The notes under the pieces: model-generated | Database searches by the model: none | Told to the model about the DNA's origin: nothing | What the model saw: the letters and a program-made list of their open reading frames with translations, nothing else | Part shown: positions 1-5,677 of the stretch, piece after piece | Layout of the letters: every line of letters begins with the position of its first letter | How positions within the stretch are numbered: position 1 is the first letter of the stretch | Origin: an uncultured Leucothrix sp. | GTDB taxonomy: Bacteria > Pseudomonadota > Gammaproteobacteria > Thiotrichales > Thiotrichaceae | Assembly (NCBI GenBank): GCA_938004025.1 | Contig: CALKXC010000386.1 | Span: 1-5,677, forward strand | DNA: 5,677 bases | Reading direction: 5' to 3' | Position numbers and translations under genes: made by a program

Positions 1-2
1 CA

Positions 3-2303
3 CTCAAAGCCAAGAATCAGCGCTTGCTGAAGTTGGATCTATTTCAACTTGAGAAAATCCTTGCTAAAGGGGTTCCATCAAATGAAGAAGCCAACTACTT
101 AGACTTACCACTTCCAGATGGACAGGAGATGCGGTTCAAGCTTGAACCTACCACTGTTATGCCTAAAGCGCTTTCAGAGCGCTACCCTGAAATTCGCACT
201 TGGAAGATATCTAATCCTAGCGATTCTGCAATAAATGGTAGAATTGATCTCACCCCAAATGGATTTCACGGGATGATCAACATCCCCGGTGGGGATCGCA
301 TATTTATAGACCCTGAAGGAGAAAAGTCTCTTAATCGGTACATCAGTCGTAATTTTCATAACCATGAACATGACAAAGACTTTAACTGCGAGGTTCATGG
401 TGAATCATCACCACTAACACCAAAACATTCGCCAACTAATACCGCCAATCGCTTACTCAGCAGGCCGGCTGATTCTCTTCGGACTTATAGAATAGCCATT
501 GCAACCACGGGCGAATACACTCAATTATTTGGTGGAACTAAAAGCAAATCGCTTGCATCAGTAGTCACAACATTAAACCGCCTGAATCAGGTTTTTGAAA
601 GAGATTTAAGCGTGCATTTAGAGTTAGTCGAAAACAACGACAACTTACTATACACATCTCCATCTTCAGACCCTTACAGTAATGAAGATGCTGCGGCAAT
701 GGTTGAAGAGAATGTTGTCAATGTTGATGCTGTTATTGGCAGTAACAATTACGACATAGGCCATGTTTTTGGCACGGGAAATACCGGTGGCTTAGCTTTC
801 ATAAACTCGGCATGCGGAACCTATAAGGCGGGTGGAGTAACAGGATCCAACTCACCGACTGGTGAAGCTTTCAATATCGACTATGTTGCTCATGAGATTG
901 GACATCAGCTTGGTGCGTCTCACACTTTTAACGGTAATCAGCTCAACTGTAGCGCCGGAAATCGTACCGCAGAAACCGCTGTTGAGCCTGGAAGCGGTAG
1001 TAGCATCATGGGGTATGCTGGTATCTGTGGAAGCGACAACCTACAGAGCAACTCTGACGCATTTTTTCATTCGGTAAGTATCGACCAGATAAAGAACTTT
1101 ACTCAAAGCTCCTCCGGCTCAAACTGCGGCAGTTTAACCATACAAAATAATAATAACCCAGTCGTCTCAGCAGGGGCTAATTACACCATACCTGCCGAAA
1201 CGCCTTTCAAACTTTCCGGTACCACCAGTGATCCGGATGGTGACATCATGCTTCATTCCTGGGAACAAGCTGATACGGGCGCTTCTGGAGGCTTGTACAC
1301 AGACCTAGGCGATAATCCTATATTTAGAACCTGGCCTCCTGTATCAAGTACATCACGTTTTTTTCCAAGATTATCAGACTTACTTAGTGGCACAACCACT
1401 GTTGGAGAACTCCTTCCTACAACAGATCGACAGATGAACTTCACATTATTAGTAAGAGATAATAATGGAGGAGTGTCACAAGACAATATGAGTGTGAGTG
1501 TTGTCAATACTGGGAATGCCTTTGCTGTGCTGAGCCAAAACAGTGACACCACTCTTTCCGCAAGCGAATCAATTACAATCCAGTGGGAAGTCGCGAACAC
1601 AACTCAGTCACCAATTTTTTGCTCAAATGTAGATATTAGCTTATTAGACAGTAACGGAATCTCAACTCCGCTTATCACAAACACACCCAATGATGGGTCA
1701 CAAAGTCTAGCTATTCCTGCCGATATCGTCAGCATGTCGAATGCGCATATTCAGGTCAGTTGCTCCAATAACGTCTTCTTTGCAGCGTCCCAAGGTAAAA
1801 TCAACCTACTCGGTGGATATCCGGTACTATCAGTTAACTCACCATCGATAACAGAAGAAGACAGCGGTATTCGATATTTAACCTTTATAGTTTCATTATC
1901 GGCCACTGCAAGTGAAAATATAGCGATAAACTACAACATAACTGACTCAGATTCATCAGCAACTGTACAACAAGGCACCGTTGTGATTAACCAAGGTAGA
2001 AGCAGCATAAACATTCAGGTACCAGTCGCTGGCGATACAATTGACGAAAATAATCAGGTACTCAATTTAAACGTACTCAAGCCTTTAAATGCACAGTTTG
2101 CCAATGGTGGAGCCACACTGACTTCCTCAGGCACAATCATTGATGATGACATGGCAACAGGTACGGTCGCGGCCAACCCTGACACTCAATCAAATACGAA
2201 CTCGAGTAGCGAATCTAACGGTGGAGGCTCATTCAGCTTGTTCTCTATCTTCGGGCTGTTATTATTATTTTCATGTCGAAAAATAATCCTGAGGATAAAA
2301 TGA
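3..2303 (+). CDS. Secreted reprolysin-like zinc metalloprotease with GlyGly-CTERM tail (5' partial)
   Basis: Predicted secreted, surface-anchored zinc endopeptidase. The frame is open to the window edge; a TTG at 24 has no ribosome binding site, so the true start and signal peptide lie upstream. Residues are numbered from that TTG. Residues 1-150 resemble the propeptide of bacterial reprolysin-like proteases (MPKALSERYPEIRTW; NGFHGMI). The catalytic domain spans about 152-370, starting RTYRIAIATTGEYT, with zinc motif HExxHxxGxxH at H290, E291, H294, G297, H300 and a Met-turn SIMGY at M329. Residues about 378-496 look Ig/PKD-like (SGTTSDPDGD), 497-595 form another probable beta-sandwich with a Cys pair (C533, C580), and 600-709 look Calx-beta-like (EEDSG, ending IIDDD). 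A Ser/Asn/Gly linker leads to a GlyGly-CTERM signal at 733-759. Known members of that class are exported by type II secretion and cut by rhombosortase. Substrate unknown. The downstream lipoprotein gene overlaps its stop codon. Protease class is near certain; the accessory domain names are less so. Confidence 0.93.
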   Translation, partial: LKAKNQRLLKLDLFQLEKILAKGVPSNEEANYLDLPLPDGQEMRFKLEPTTVMPKALSERYPEIRTWKISNPSDSAINGRIDLTPNGFHGMINIPGGDRIFIDPEGEKSLNRYISRNFHNHEHDKDFNCEVHGESSPLTPKHSPTNTANRLLSRPADSLRTYRIAIATTGEYTQLFGGTKSKSLASVVTTLNRLNQVFERDLSVHLELVENNDNLLYTSPSSDPYSNEDAAAMVEENVVNVDAVIGSNNYDIGHVFGTGNTGGLAFINSACGTYKAGGVTGSNSPTGEAFNIDYVAHEIGHQLGASHTFNGNQLNCSAGNRTAETAVEPGSGSSIMGYAGICGSDNLQSNSDAFFHSVSIDQIKNFTQSSSGSNCGSLTIQNNNNPVVSAGANYTIPAETPFKLSGTTSDPDGDIMLHSWEQADTGASGGLYTDLGDNPIFRTWPPVSSTSRFFPRLSDLLSGTTTVGELLPTTDRQMNFTLLVRDNNGGVSQDNMSVSVVNTGNAFAVLSQNSDTTLSASESITIQWEVANTTQSPIFCSNVDISLLDSNGISTPLITNTPNDGSQSLAIPADIVSMSNAHIQVSCSNNVFFAASQGKINLLGGYPVLSVNSPSITEEDSGIRYLTFIVSLSATASENIAINYNITDSDSSATVQQGTVVINQGRSSINIQVPVAGDTIDENNQVLNLNVLKPLNAQFANGGATLTSSGTIIDDDMATGTVAANPDTQSNTNSSSESNGGGSFSLFSIFGLLLLFSCRKIILRIK
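133..148. repeat. Perfect 16-base palindrome inside the protease gene
   Basis: GGTTCAAGCTTGAACC reads the same on both strands with no spacer. It encodes part of the propeptide (RFKLEP). A further inverted pair, AGCGCT at 167-172 and 178-183 separated by five bases, lies just downstream and can form a 6-bp hairpin. Both are within coding sequence and may be coincidental. Confidence 0.4.
2220..2300 (+). other. GlyGly-CTERM protein-sorting signal of the metalloprotease
   Basis: The last 27 residues of the protease have the three parts of this signal: a Gly-rich motif (NGGGS, Gly733-735), a hydrophobic segment of about 14 residues (FSLFSIFGLLLLFS, 737-750), and a basic tail (Arg752, Lys753, Arg757, Lys759). 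A low-complexity Ser/Asn/Thr linker precedes it. In characterised systems the intramembrane protease rhombosortase cuts near the Gly motif and the new C-terminus is attached to an outer-membrane lipid anchor. No rhombosortase gene is visible here. The basic end is somewhat longer than usual and carries a cysteine (C751). A simple C-terminal membrane anchor is the alternative reading. Confidence 0.85.
2291..2294 (+). promoter_or_regulatory. Shine-Dalgarno GAGG that sets the lipoprotein start
   Basis: GAGG ends five bases before the ATG at 2300, a good spacing. It lies within the last codons of the protease gene (CTG AGG ATA AAA TGA). This supports the ATG at 2300 over the in-frame ATG at 2273, which would place polar residues MSKNNPEDK in front of the lipoprotein signal peptide. 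Confidence 0.8.
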
Positions 2304-2740
2304 TAAATCTGCACTCTTTAATTGGCTTAATCACCCTTGCATTTCTGCTACAAGCTTGCAACGCAGGCCCAGAAACGCCAAGACCTATTGCCCAAACCTC
2401 ACAGGCAACGAGTAGTCCTCAACCCATGAATGAAAATATAACCTCTAAAGATAGGGAGTACATTGGACTACTACAAGAGTTATCTCAAAGAAACCCTGAG
2501 CAAGAAGCCCAGCAGGCTGCTGCTAGAGGAGAAAGAAGTATTCTCGGGTATTATGCTGGGAGAGGCGGTTTAAAGCTTCCTGGGCTAACTCAAGAGCAAC
2601 AAGCGGTACAAAAATGCACCTTGAAGACCTTGGATGGTTTAGGTGATGTTATCTATGGAGATAATCACCTTAAATACCGAGTTGCGCTTCGACAGTTCGC
2701 TGGTCGCTACAATTCAGCGATGCTTTCTGCCTGCCTATGA
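2300..2740 (+). CDS. Small predicted outer-membrane lipoprotein of unknown function
   Basis: A 146-residue protein that I do not recognise. Residues 1-20 form a lipoprotein signal peptide: short polar start, hydrophobic core (LIGLITLAFLL) and lipobox LQAC with Cys20 as the predicted lipidated residue. Asn21 follows it, not Asp, which by the E. coli Lol rule favours the outer membrane. Residues 21-47 are a Pro/Ser/Thr/Gln-rich flexible tether. Residues 48-80 are charged and Gln/Glu-rich, probably helical. The C-terminal half (81-146) looks like a small folded domain with two cysteines (C106, C145) that could form a disulfide in the periplasm. The start overlaps the protease stop as ATGA, and with the strong GAGG site this indicates translational coupling. 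A helper, folding factor, inhibitor or anchor partner of the protease is a guess from position only. The gene call is firm; the function is open. Confidence 0.85.
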   Translation: MINLHSLIGLITLAFLLQACNAGPETPRPIAQTSQATSSPQPMNENITSKDREYIGLLQELSQRNPEQEAQQAAARGERSILGYYAGRGGLKLPGLTQEQQAVQKCTLKTLDGLGDVIYGDNHLKYRVALRQFAGRYNSAMLSACL

Positions 2741-2751
2741 GAGAGTTAACA

Positions 2752-2782
2752 GCCGAGCAATCCTGAAAATGGATTACTCGGC
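2752..2782. terminator. Hairpin between convergent genes, probable terminator
   Basis: GCCGAG (2752-2757) pairs with CTCGGC (2777-2782) and AATCC (2759-2763) with GGATT (2771-2775). This gives 11 base pairs with one C/A mismatch and a 7-base loop. It sits 12 bases past the lipoprotein stop and 12 bases past the prfC stop, so it is well placed to serve both convergent transcripts. A T5 run occurs on the plus strand at 2792-2796, nine bases after the stem, which is further than in a textbook intrinsic terminator. No T run follows on the minus side. It may end transcription weakly or protect the 3' ends of the mRNAs. Confidence 0.6.
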
Positions 2783-2794
2783 AGTCGCCTATTT

Positions 2795-4393
2795 TTACTC
2801 GTAGATACCATGCTCTCGGGTGCTTAAAAATCGAATATCAGGCCAGCGCTCAATGGCCATCTGTAAATTTACCCGAGAGGGAGCGATGTAAACCAATTCA
2901 TTTGCATGATCGTAAGACAGATTAGATGCTGCTTTTACCTTAAACTGATTTAGCATTTTTTCGTCATCACAAGCTATCCAACGCGCGGTTTGAACATTAA
3001 CTGCCTCAAATGCACAGTCTACGTTGTACTCATCTTTTAAACGTTGAGCCACCACTTCAAACTGAAGAATTCCAACTGCACCCAATACCAAATCGTTATT
3101 ATTTATCGGTTTAAAAAGCTGTGTCGCGCCTTCTTCACACAACTGACTCAGGCCTTTTTGCAGCTGCTTCATTTTAAGCGGATCACGCAGATGCGCGCGG
3201 CGAAACAACTCTGGAGCAAAGTTGGGAATACCCGTGAAGTATAGCTCTTCACCTTGAGTAAACGTGTCACCAATCCTTATTGTGCCGTGGTTATGCACCC
3301 CAATAATATCGCCTGGAAACGCATCATCAACATGTCCGCGCTCAGATGCCATAAAGGTCAACGCATCAGGTATTTTCACATCTTTTGCTGTTCTCACTTG
3401 GCGCAGCTTCATACCTTTCTTAAAAACACCCGAGCATATCCGCATAAAGGCGATTCTATCTCTATGCTGCGGATCCATATTGGCCTGTATCTTAAATACA
3501 AAACCGGTGAATTTTGGCTCGCTAGCTTCAACGGTACGTGTCGTCGTATCGCGTGATTGAGGGCCGGGTGCATAGTCGACAAAATCATTCAATAATTCTG
3601 CGATACCAAAGTTGTTAACCGCAGAACCAAAGAAAACAGGTGTTAGCTCTCCCTTAAGATAGCCTTCTTTATCGAAAACATTGCTCGCTCCTTGGACTAA
3701 TTCTATCTCCTCACGCAACTCTTCAATCTGACTACCCAAAAGCTCATCTAAACGTGGGTTATCAAGCCCATCGATGACTTCCCCTTCCAGCACCTTTCCA
3801 GCATGCTGAGCATTAAAGAGATGTACGCTATTGTTATAGAGATGATAAACACCCTTTAGACTTTTACCCATACCGATTGGCCAAGTAATTGGAGCACAGC
3901 GAATTTTCAAAACATCTTCGACTTCATCCATCAAGTCGATGGGGTCGCGCCCTTCACGGTCAAGCTTGTTAATAAAGGTCATGATCGGCGTATCACGCAA
4001 GCGACAAACCTCCATTAATTTTATGGTCCGCGCCTCTACACCCTTTGCAACGTCAATGACCATTAGAGCCGAATCGACCGCTGTTAACGTACGATAGGTA
4101 TCTTCTGAGAAGTCTTCGTGACCCGGTGTATCTAGTAGATTGACAATGTGATCTTTGTAGGGGAACTGCATAACCGATGAAGTCACAGAGATTCCCCTCT
4201 CTTTCTCCATCGTCATCCAATCTGAAGTTGCATGCCTAGCAGCTTTACGTCCCTTTACAGAACCCGCCAACTGAATGGCTCCACCAAATAACAAAAGCTT
4301 CTCGGTCATGGTTGTCTTACCCGCATCGGGATGCGAGATAATGGCAAACGTTCTTCTTTTGTTTGCCTCGGTCTGAATTAAAGCATCTGACAT
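2795..4393 (-). CDS. prfC: Peptide chain release factor 3 (RF3)
   Basis: Class II release factor: a GTPase that ejects RF1/RF2 from the ribosome after peptide release, in the cytoplasm. The 532 residues match the usual length (about 529 in E. coli) and the gene is intact. All GTPase motifs are visible: G1 P-loop SHPDAGKTT (20-28), G2 RGISVTSS (66-73), G3 DTPGHEDF (88-95), G4 NKLD (142-145) and G5 FFGSA (254-258). Domain II follows at about 290-380 ([20 protein letters not shown]) and the RF3-type C-terminal domain at about 385-532 ([16 protein letters not shown]; ending [11 protein letters not shown]). The RF3 insert and length separate it from EF-G. A Shine-Dalgarno GGAAG (minus strand, 4407-4403) lies nine bases before the ATG. 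It starts 25 bases after the argF stop with no terminator between, so it is probably co-transcribed with argF, though an internal promoter within argF cannot be excluded. Confidence 0.98.
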   Translation of the reverse strand: MSDALIQTEANKRRTFAIISHPDAGKTTMTEKLLLFGGAIQLAGSVKGRKAARHATSDWMTMEKERGISVTSSVMQFPYKDHIVNLLDTPGHEDFSEDTYRTLTAVDSALMVIDVAKGVEARTIKLMEVCRLRDTPIMTFINKLDREGRDPIDLMDEVEDVLKIRCAPITWPIGMGKSLKGVYHLYNNSVHLFNAQHAGKVLEGEVIDGLDNPRLDELLGSQIEELREEIELVQGASNVFDKEGYLKGELTPVFFGSAVNNFGIAELLNDFVDYAPGPQSRDTTTRTVEASEPKFTGFVFKIQANMDPQHRDRIAFMRICSGVFKKGMKLRQVRTAKDVKIPDALTFMASERGHVDDAFPGDIIGVHNHGTIRIGDTFTQGEELYFTGIPNFAPELFRRAHLRDPLKMKQLQKGLSQLCEEGATQLFKPINNNDLVLGAVGILQFEVVAQRLKDEYNVDCAFEAVNVQTARWIACDDEKMLNQFKVKAASNLSYDHANELVYIAPSRVNLQMAIERWPDIRFLSTREHGIYE

Positions 4394-4402
4394 TTGTTAA
4401 AA

Positions 4403-4407
4403 CTTCC
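4403..4407 (-). promoter_or_regulatory. Shine-Dalgarno GGAAG of prfC
   Basis: GGAAG on the minus strand lies nine bases upstream of the prfC ATG (4393-4391), inside the 25-base argF-prfC gap. It gives prfC independent translation initiation and supports the chosen start. Confidence 0.6.
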
Positions 4408-4418
4408 GCTACACCGGC

Positions 4419-5345
4419 TTATTGAGAAATAAGGCCTGAATTAATTGCTAACGTTTCCATAAGCGCTTTTTGTGCATGCAGGCGGTTTTCCGCCTCATCC
4501 CACACGACACTTTGTGGACCATCTATGACCTCGGCAGTGACTTCTTCTTCACGATGCGCGGGTAGACAATGCATAAACAATGCATCTTCTTGTGCATTAT
4601 TCATCACACTCGCATTAACTTGATAATGTTTAAAGGCAGCAACACGTAATGCTTGCTCATCTTCCTGACCCATACTCGCCCAAACATCCGTTGATACTAA
4701 ATCAGCACCTTCAACCGCCTTTTTGATATCTCTGATTATTTCTACTCTACCATCCAGCTCTGCCAATAGTTTGGAATCAGGGTCATAACCTTCTGGGCAG
4801 GCAATATTGAGTTTGAAATCAAACTGACGCGCAGCATTCATCCAAGACTGGCACATATTATTGCCATCCCCCACCCAAGTCACTGTTTTACCAGCAATGC
4901 TGCCGCGATGTTCAACAAACGTCATGACATCTGCAAGTAACTGGCAAGGGTGAAAATCATCCGTTAGTGCGTTAATTACAGGAACTGATGAATACTCTGC
5001 AAATCGCTCTAACTGCTTATGATCAAAAGTTCGTACCATGATCAGATCGGCCATGCTCGAAATAACACGAGCGCTGTCTTCAACGGGTTCACCACGGCCT
5101 AGCTGTGTGTCACGTGGAGACAAAAAAAGCCCGTGCCCACCAAGCTGAGTGATTCCTGTTTCAAACGATACACGAGTCCTAGTTGATGATTTCTCAAAAA
5201 TCATCGCTAGCGTTCTCTGCTTAAAAGGCTGCGTAATGATGCCGCTTTTCCATTCTTGCTTCATTTGGATGGCTCGCTCGATCAGCGTATTTAGCTCAAT
5301 CGGCGAGAAATCCATCAAAGTCATAAAGTGTCTAATGTTTGACAT
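4419..5345 (-). CDS. argF: Ornithine carbamoyltransferase, anabolic type
   Basis: Transfers the carbamoyl group from carbamoyl phosphate to ornithine to give citrulline in arginine synthesis; a cytoplasmic enzyme, normally a trimer. Numbered from the ATG at 5345 (308 aa), it shows carbamoyl-phosphate motif STRTR (54-58), HPCQ (132-135), GDGNNM (159-164), ornithine-binding DVWASMG (220-226) and HCLP with the catalytic Cys (259-262). The SMG loop and HCLP distinguish it from aspartate carbamoyltransferase. The ATG at 5345 gives a family-like start ([18 protein letters not shown]). An in-frame TTG at 5363 would add MKKKKT and overlaps the argD stop as TTGA. Neither start has a classical Shine-Dalgarno site; the 14 bases after the argD stop are almost all A, so coupling to argD translation is likely. 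The argD-side neighbour supports the anabolic (ArgF) role over the catabolic (ArcB) one. No ArgR-type operator is visible, as expected for an internal operon gene. Confidence 0.96.
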   Translation of the reverse strand: MSNIRHFMTLMDFSPIELNTLIERAIQMKQEWKSGIITQPFKQRTLAMIFEKSSTRTRVSFETGITQLGGHGLFLSPRDTQLGRGEPVEDSARVISSMADLIMVRTFDHKQLERFAEYSSVPVINALTDDFHPCQLLADVMTFVEHRGSIAGKTVTWVGDGNNMCQSWMNAARQFDFKLNIACPEGYDPDSKLLAELDGRVEIIRDIKKAVEGADLVSTDVWASMGQEDEQALRVAAFKHYQVNASVMNNAQEDALFMHCLPAHREEEVTAEVIDGPQSVVWDEAENRLHAQKALMETLAINSGLISQ

Positions 5346-5359
5346 AGTTTTTTTCTTTT

Positions 5360-5677
5360 TCAACTGCTTTCAAGAAAGGCAGTGATCATTGGAATTAAAA
5401 TCCGTGATATCTCGTCAGCCTGCTCAGGAGTCAACGTTAAAGGAGGTAATAAACGGATGACATTGCCAGCAGTCACATTAATTAACAAACCTGCTTCCAG
5501 CGCTTGCATCACTAACTGTCCGCAGTCACGGTCTAACTCAATACCCAGCATTAAGCCTTTTGAACGCACGGTAATCACGCCAGCAACTGACGCCAAACCT
5601 TCTGCTAATTGACTATGAAGGTAACGCCCCATCTTTTCAGCATTACTTTTTATATCACCCTGCTCCATAGCCTCCAC
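5360..5677 (-). CDS. argD: Acetylornithine aminotransferase, C-terminal part (5' partial)
   Basis: The last 105 or so residues of a class III PLP-dependent aminotransferase; about 290-300 N-terminal residues, including the PLP-binding lysine, lie outside the window. The fragment has the small C-terminal domain typical of the ArgD branch: [11 protein letters not shown], then [20 protein letters not shown], where the Arg of VIRLLPP is the conserved residue expected to contact the substrate carboxylate, and a final helix ending ITAFLESS. ArgD converts N-acetylglutamate semialdehyde to N-acetylornithine, with glutamate as amino donor. Its TGA (5362-5360) is 14 bases from the argF ATG, in the same direction, which favours acetylornithine aminotransferase over related omega-amino acid transaminases. 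The GTG at the window edge is simply an internal Val codon, not a start. Confidence 0.88.
   Translation of the reverse strand: MEAMEQGDIKSNAEKMGRYLHSQLAEGLASVAGVITVRSKGLMLGIELDRDCGQLVMQALEAGLLINVTAGNVIRLLPPLTLTPEQADEISRILIPMITAFLESS

Noticed and set aside
24..26. TTG at 24 as the true start of the metalloprotease
   Set aside because: The frame is open upstream to the window edge, no Shine-Dalgarno site precedes it, and a secreted protease would need a signal peptide, which is absent after this TTG.
1253..1600. 115-codon open frame on the minus strand inside the protease gene
   Set aside because: It lies wholly antisense to a clear protein domain, shows no family resemblance and has no supporting context.
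2273..2299. Earlier in-frame ATG at 2273 as the lipoprotein start (155 aa)
   Set aside because: It would put nine polar residues before the signal peptide and has no ribosome site; the ATG at 2300 has GAGG at five bases and gives a normal lipoprotein signal.
3254..3560. Two overlapping plus-strand open frames of about 100 codons within prfC
   Set aside because: They are antisense shadows of conserved RF3 sequence, overlap each other in different frames and resemble no known protein.
4394..4418. A promoter or ArgR operator in the argF-prfC gap
   Set aside because: The 25-base gap holds only the prfC ribosome site; no -35/-10 pair or ARG-box-like palindrome fits in it.
4570..4610. Repeated ATGCAT and TGCAT motifs near 4570-4600
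   Set aside because: They fall in conserved argF codons around the FMHCLPAH motif and neighbouring residues; spacing is irregular and no regulatory pattern is evident.
5346..5363. A-rich run (AAAAAGAAAAAAAC on the minus strand) as a programmed -1 frameshift site fusing argD and argF
   Set aside because: The argD stop codon lies upstream of the run, so ribosomes reading argD do not translate it; at most it affects initiation of argF.

Overview
The window looks like chromosome from a marine-type gammaproteobacterium. This is inferred from a GlyGly-CTERM (rhombosortase) protein-sorting tail, a bacterial-type lipoprotein, a full-length RF3 (532 aa, close to the usual ~529), an argD-argF pair and a moderate base composition. 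No species can be named from the sequence alone. There are five protein-coding genes, two of them cut by the window edges. No RNA gene, insertion sequence, CRISPR array or gene-free stretch over 300 bases was seen.

Left block, plus strand (1-2740): a large secreted zinc metalloprotease is open at the 5' window edge, so its signal peptide and true start lie outside. It has a propeptide, a reprolysin-like catalytic domain (HEIGHQLGASH, Met-turn SIMGY), Ig/PKD-like and Calx-beta-like domains, a Ser/Asn/Gly linker and a C-terminal GlyGly-CTERM anchor signal. Its TGA overlaps the ATG of a small predicted outer-membrane lipoprotein of unknown function (ATGA overlap, Shine-Dalgarno GAGG inside the protease tail). 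The two are very probably co-translated and may work together at the cell surface.

Middle (2741-2794): a short convergent gap holds a strong imperfect hairpin that probably ends transcription from one or both sides.

Right block, minus strand (5677 down to 2795): the 3' end of a probable acetylornithine aminotransferase gene (argD), then argF (ornithine carbamoyltransferase), then prfC (release factor 3), all tightly spaced in one direction. ArgD makes the precursor of ornithine and ArgF converts ornithine to citrulline, so these are consecutive arginine-pathway functions. prfC is a translation-recycling GTPase that appears to ride on the same transcript, with its own ribosome binding site.

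The least explained part is the protease-lipoprotein pair. The argDF-prfC block is ordinary housekeeping, with a mildly unusual argF start region.
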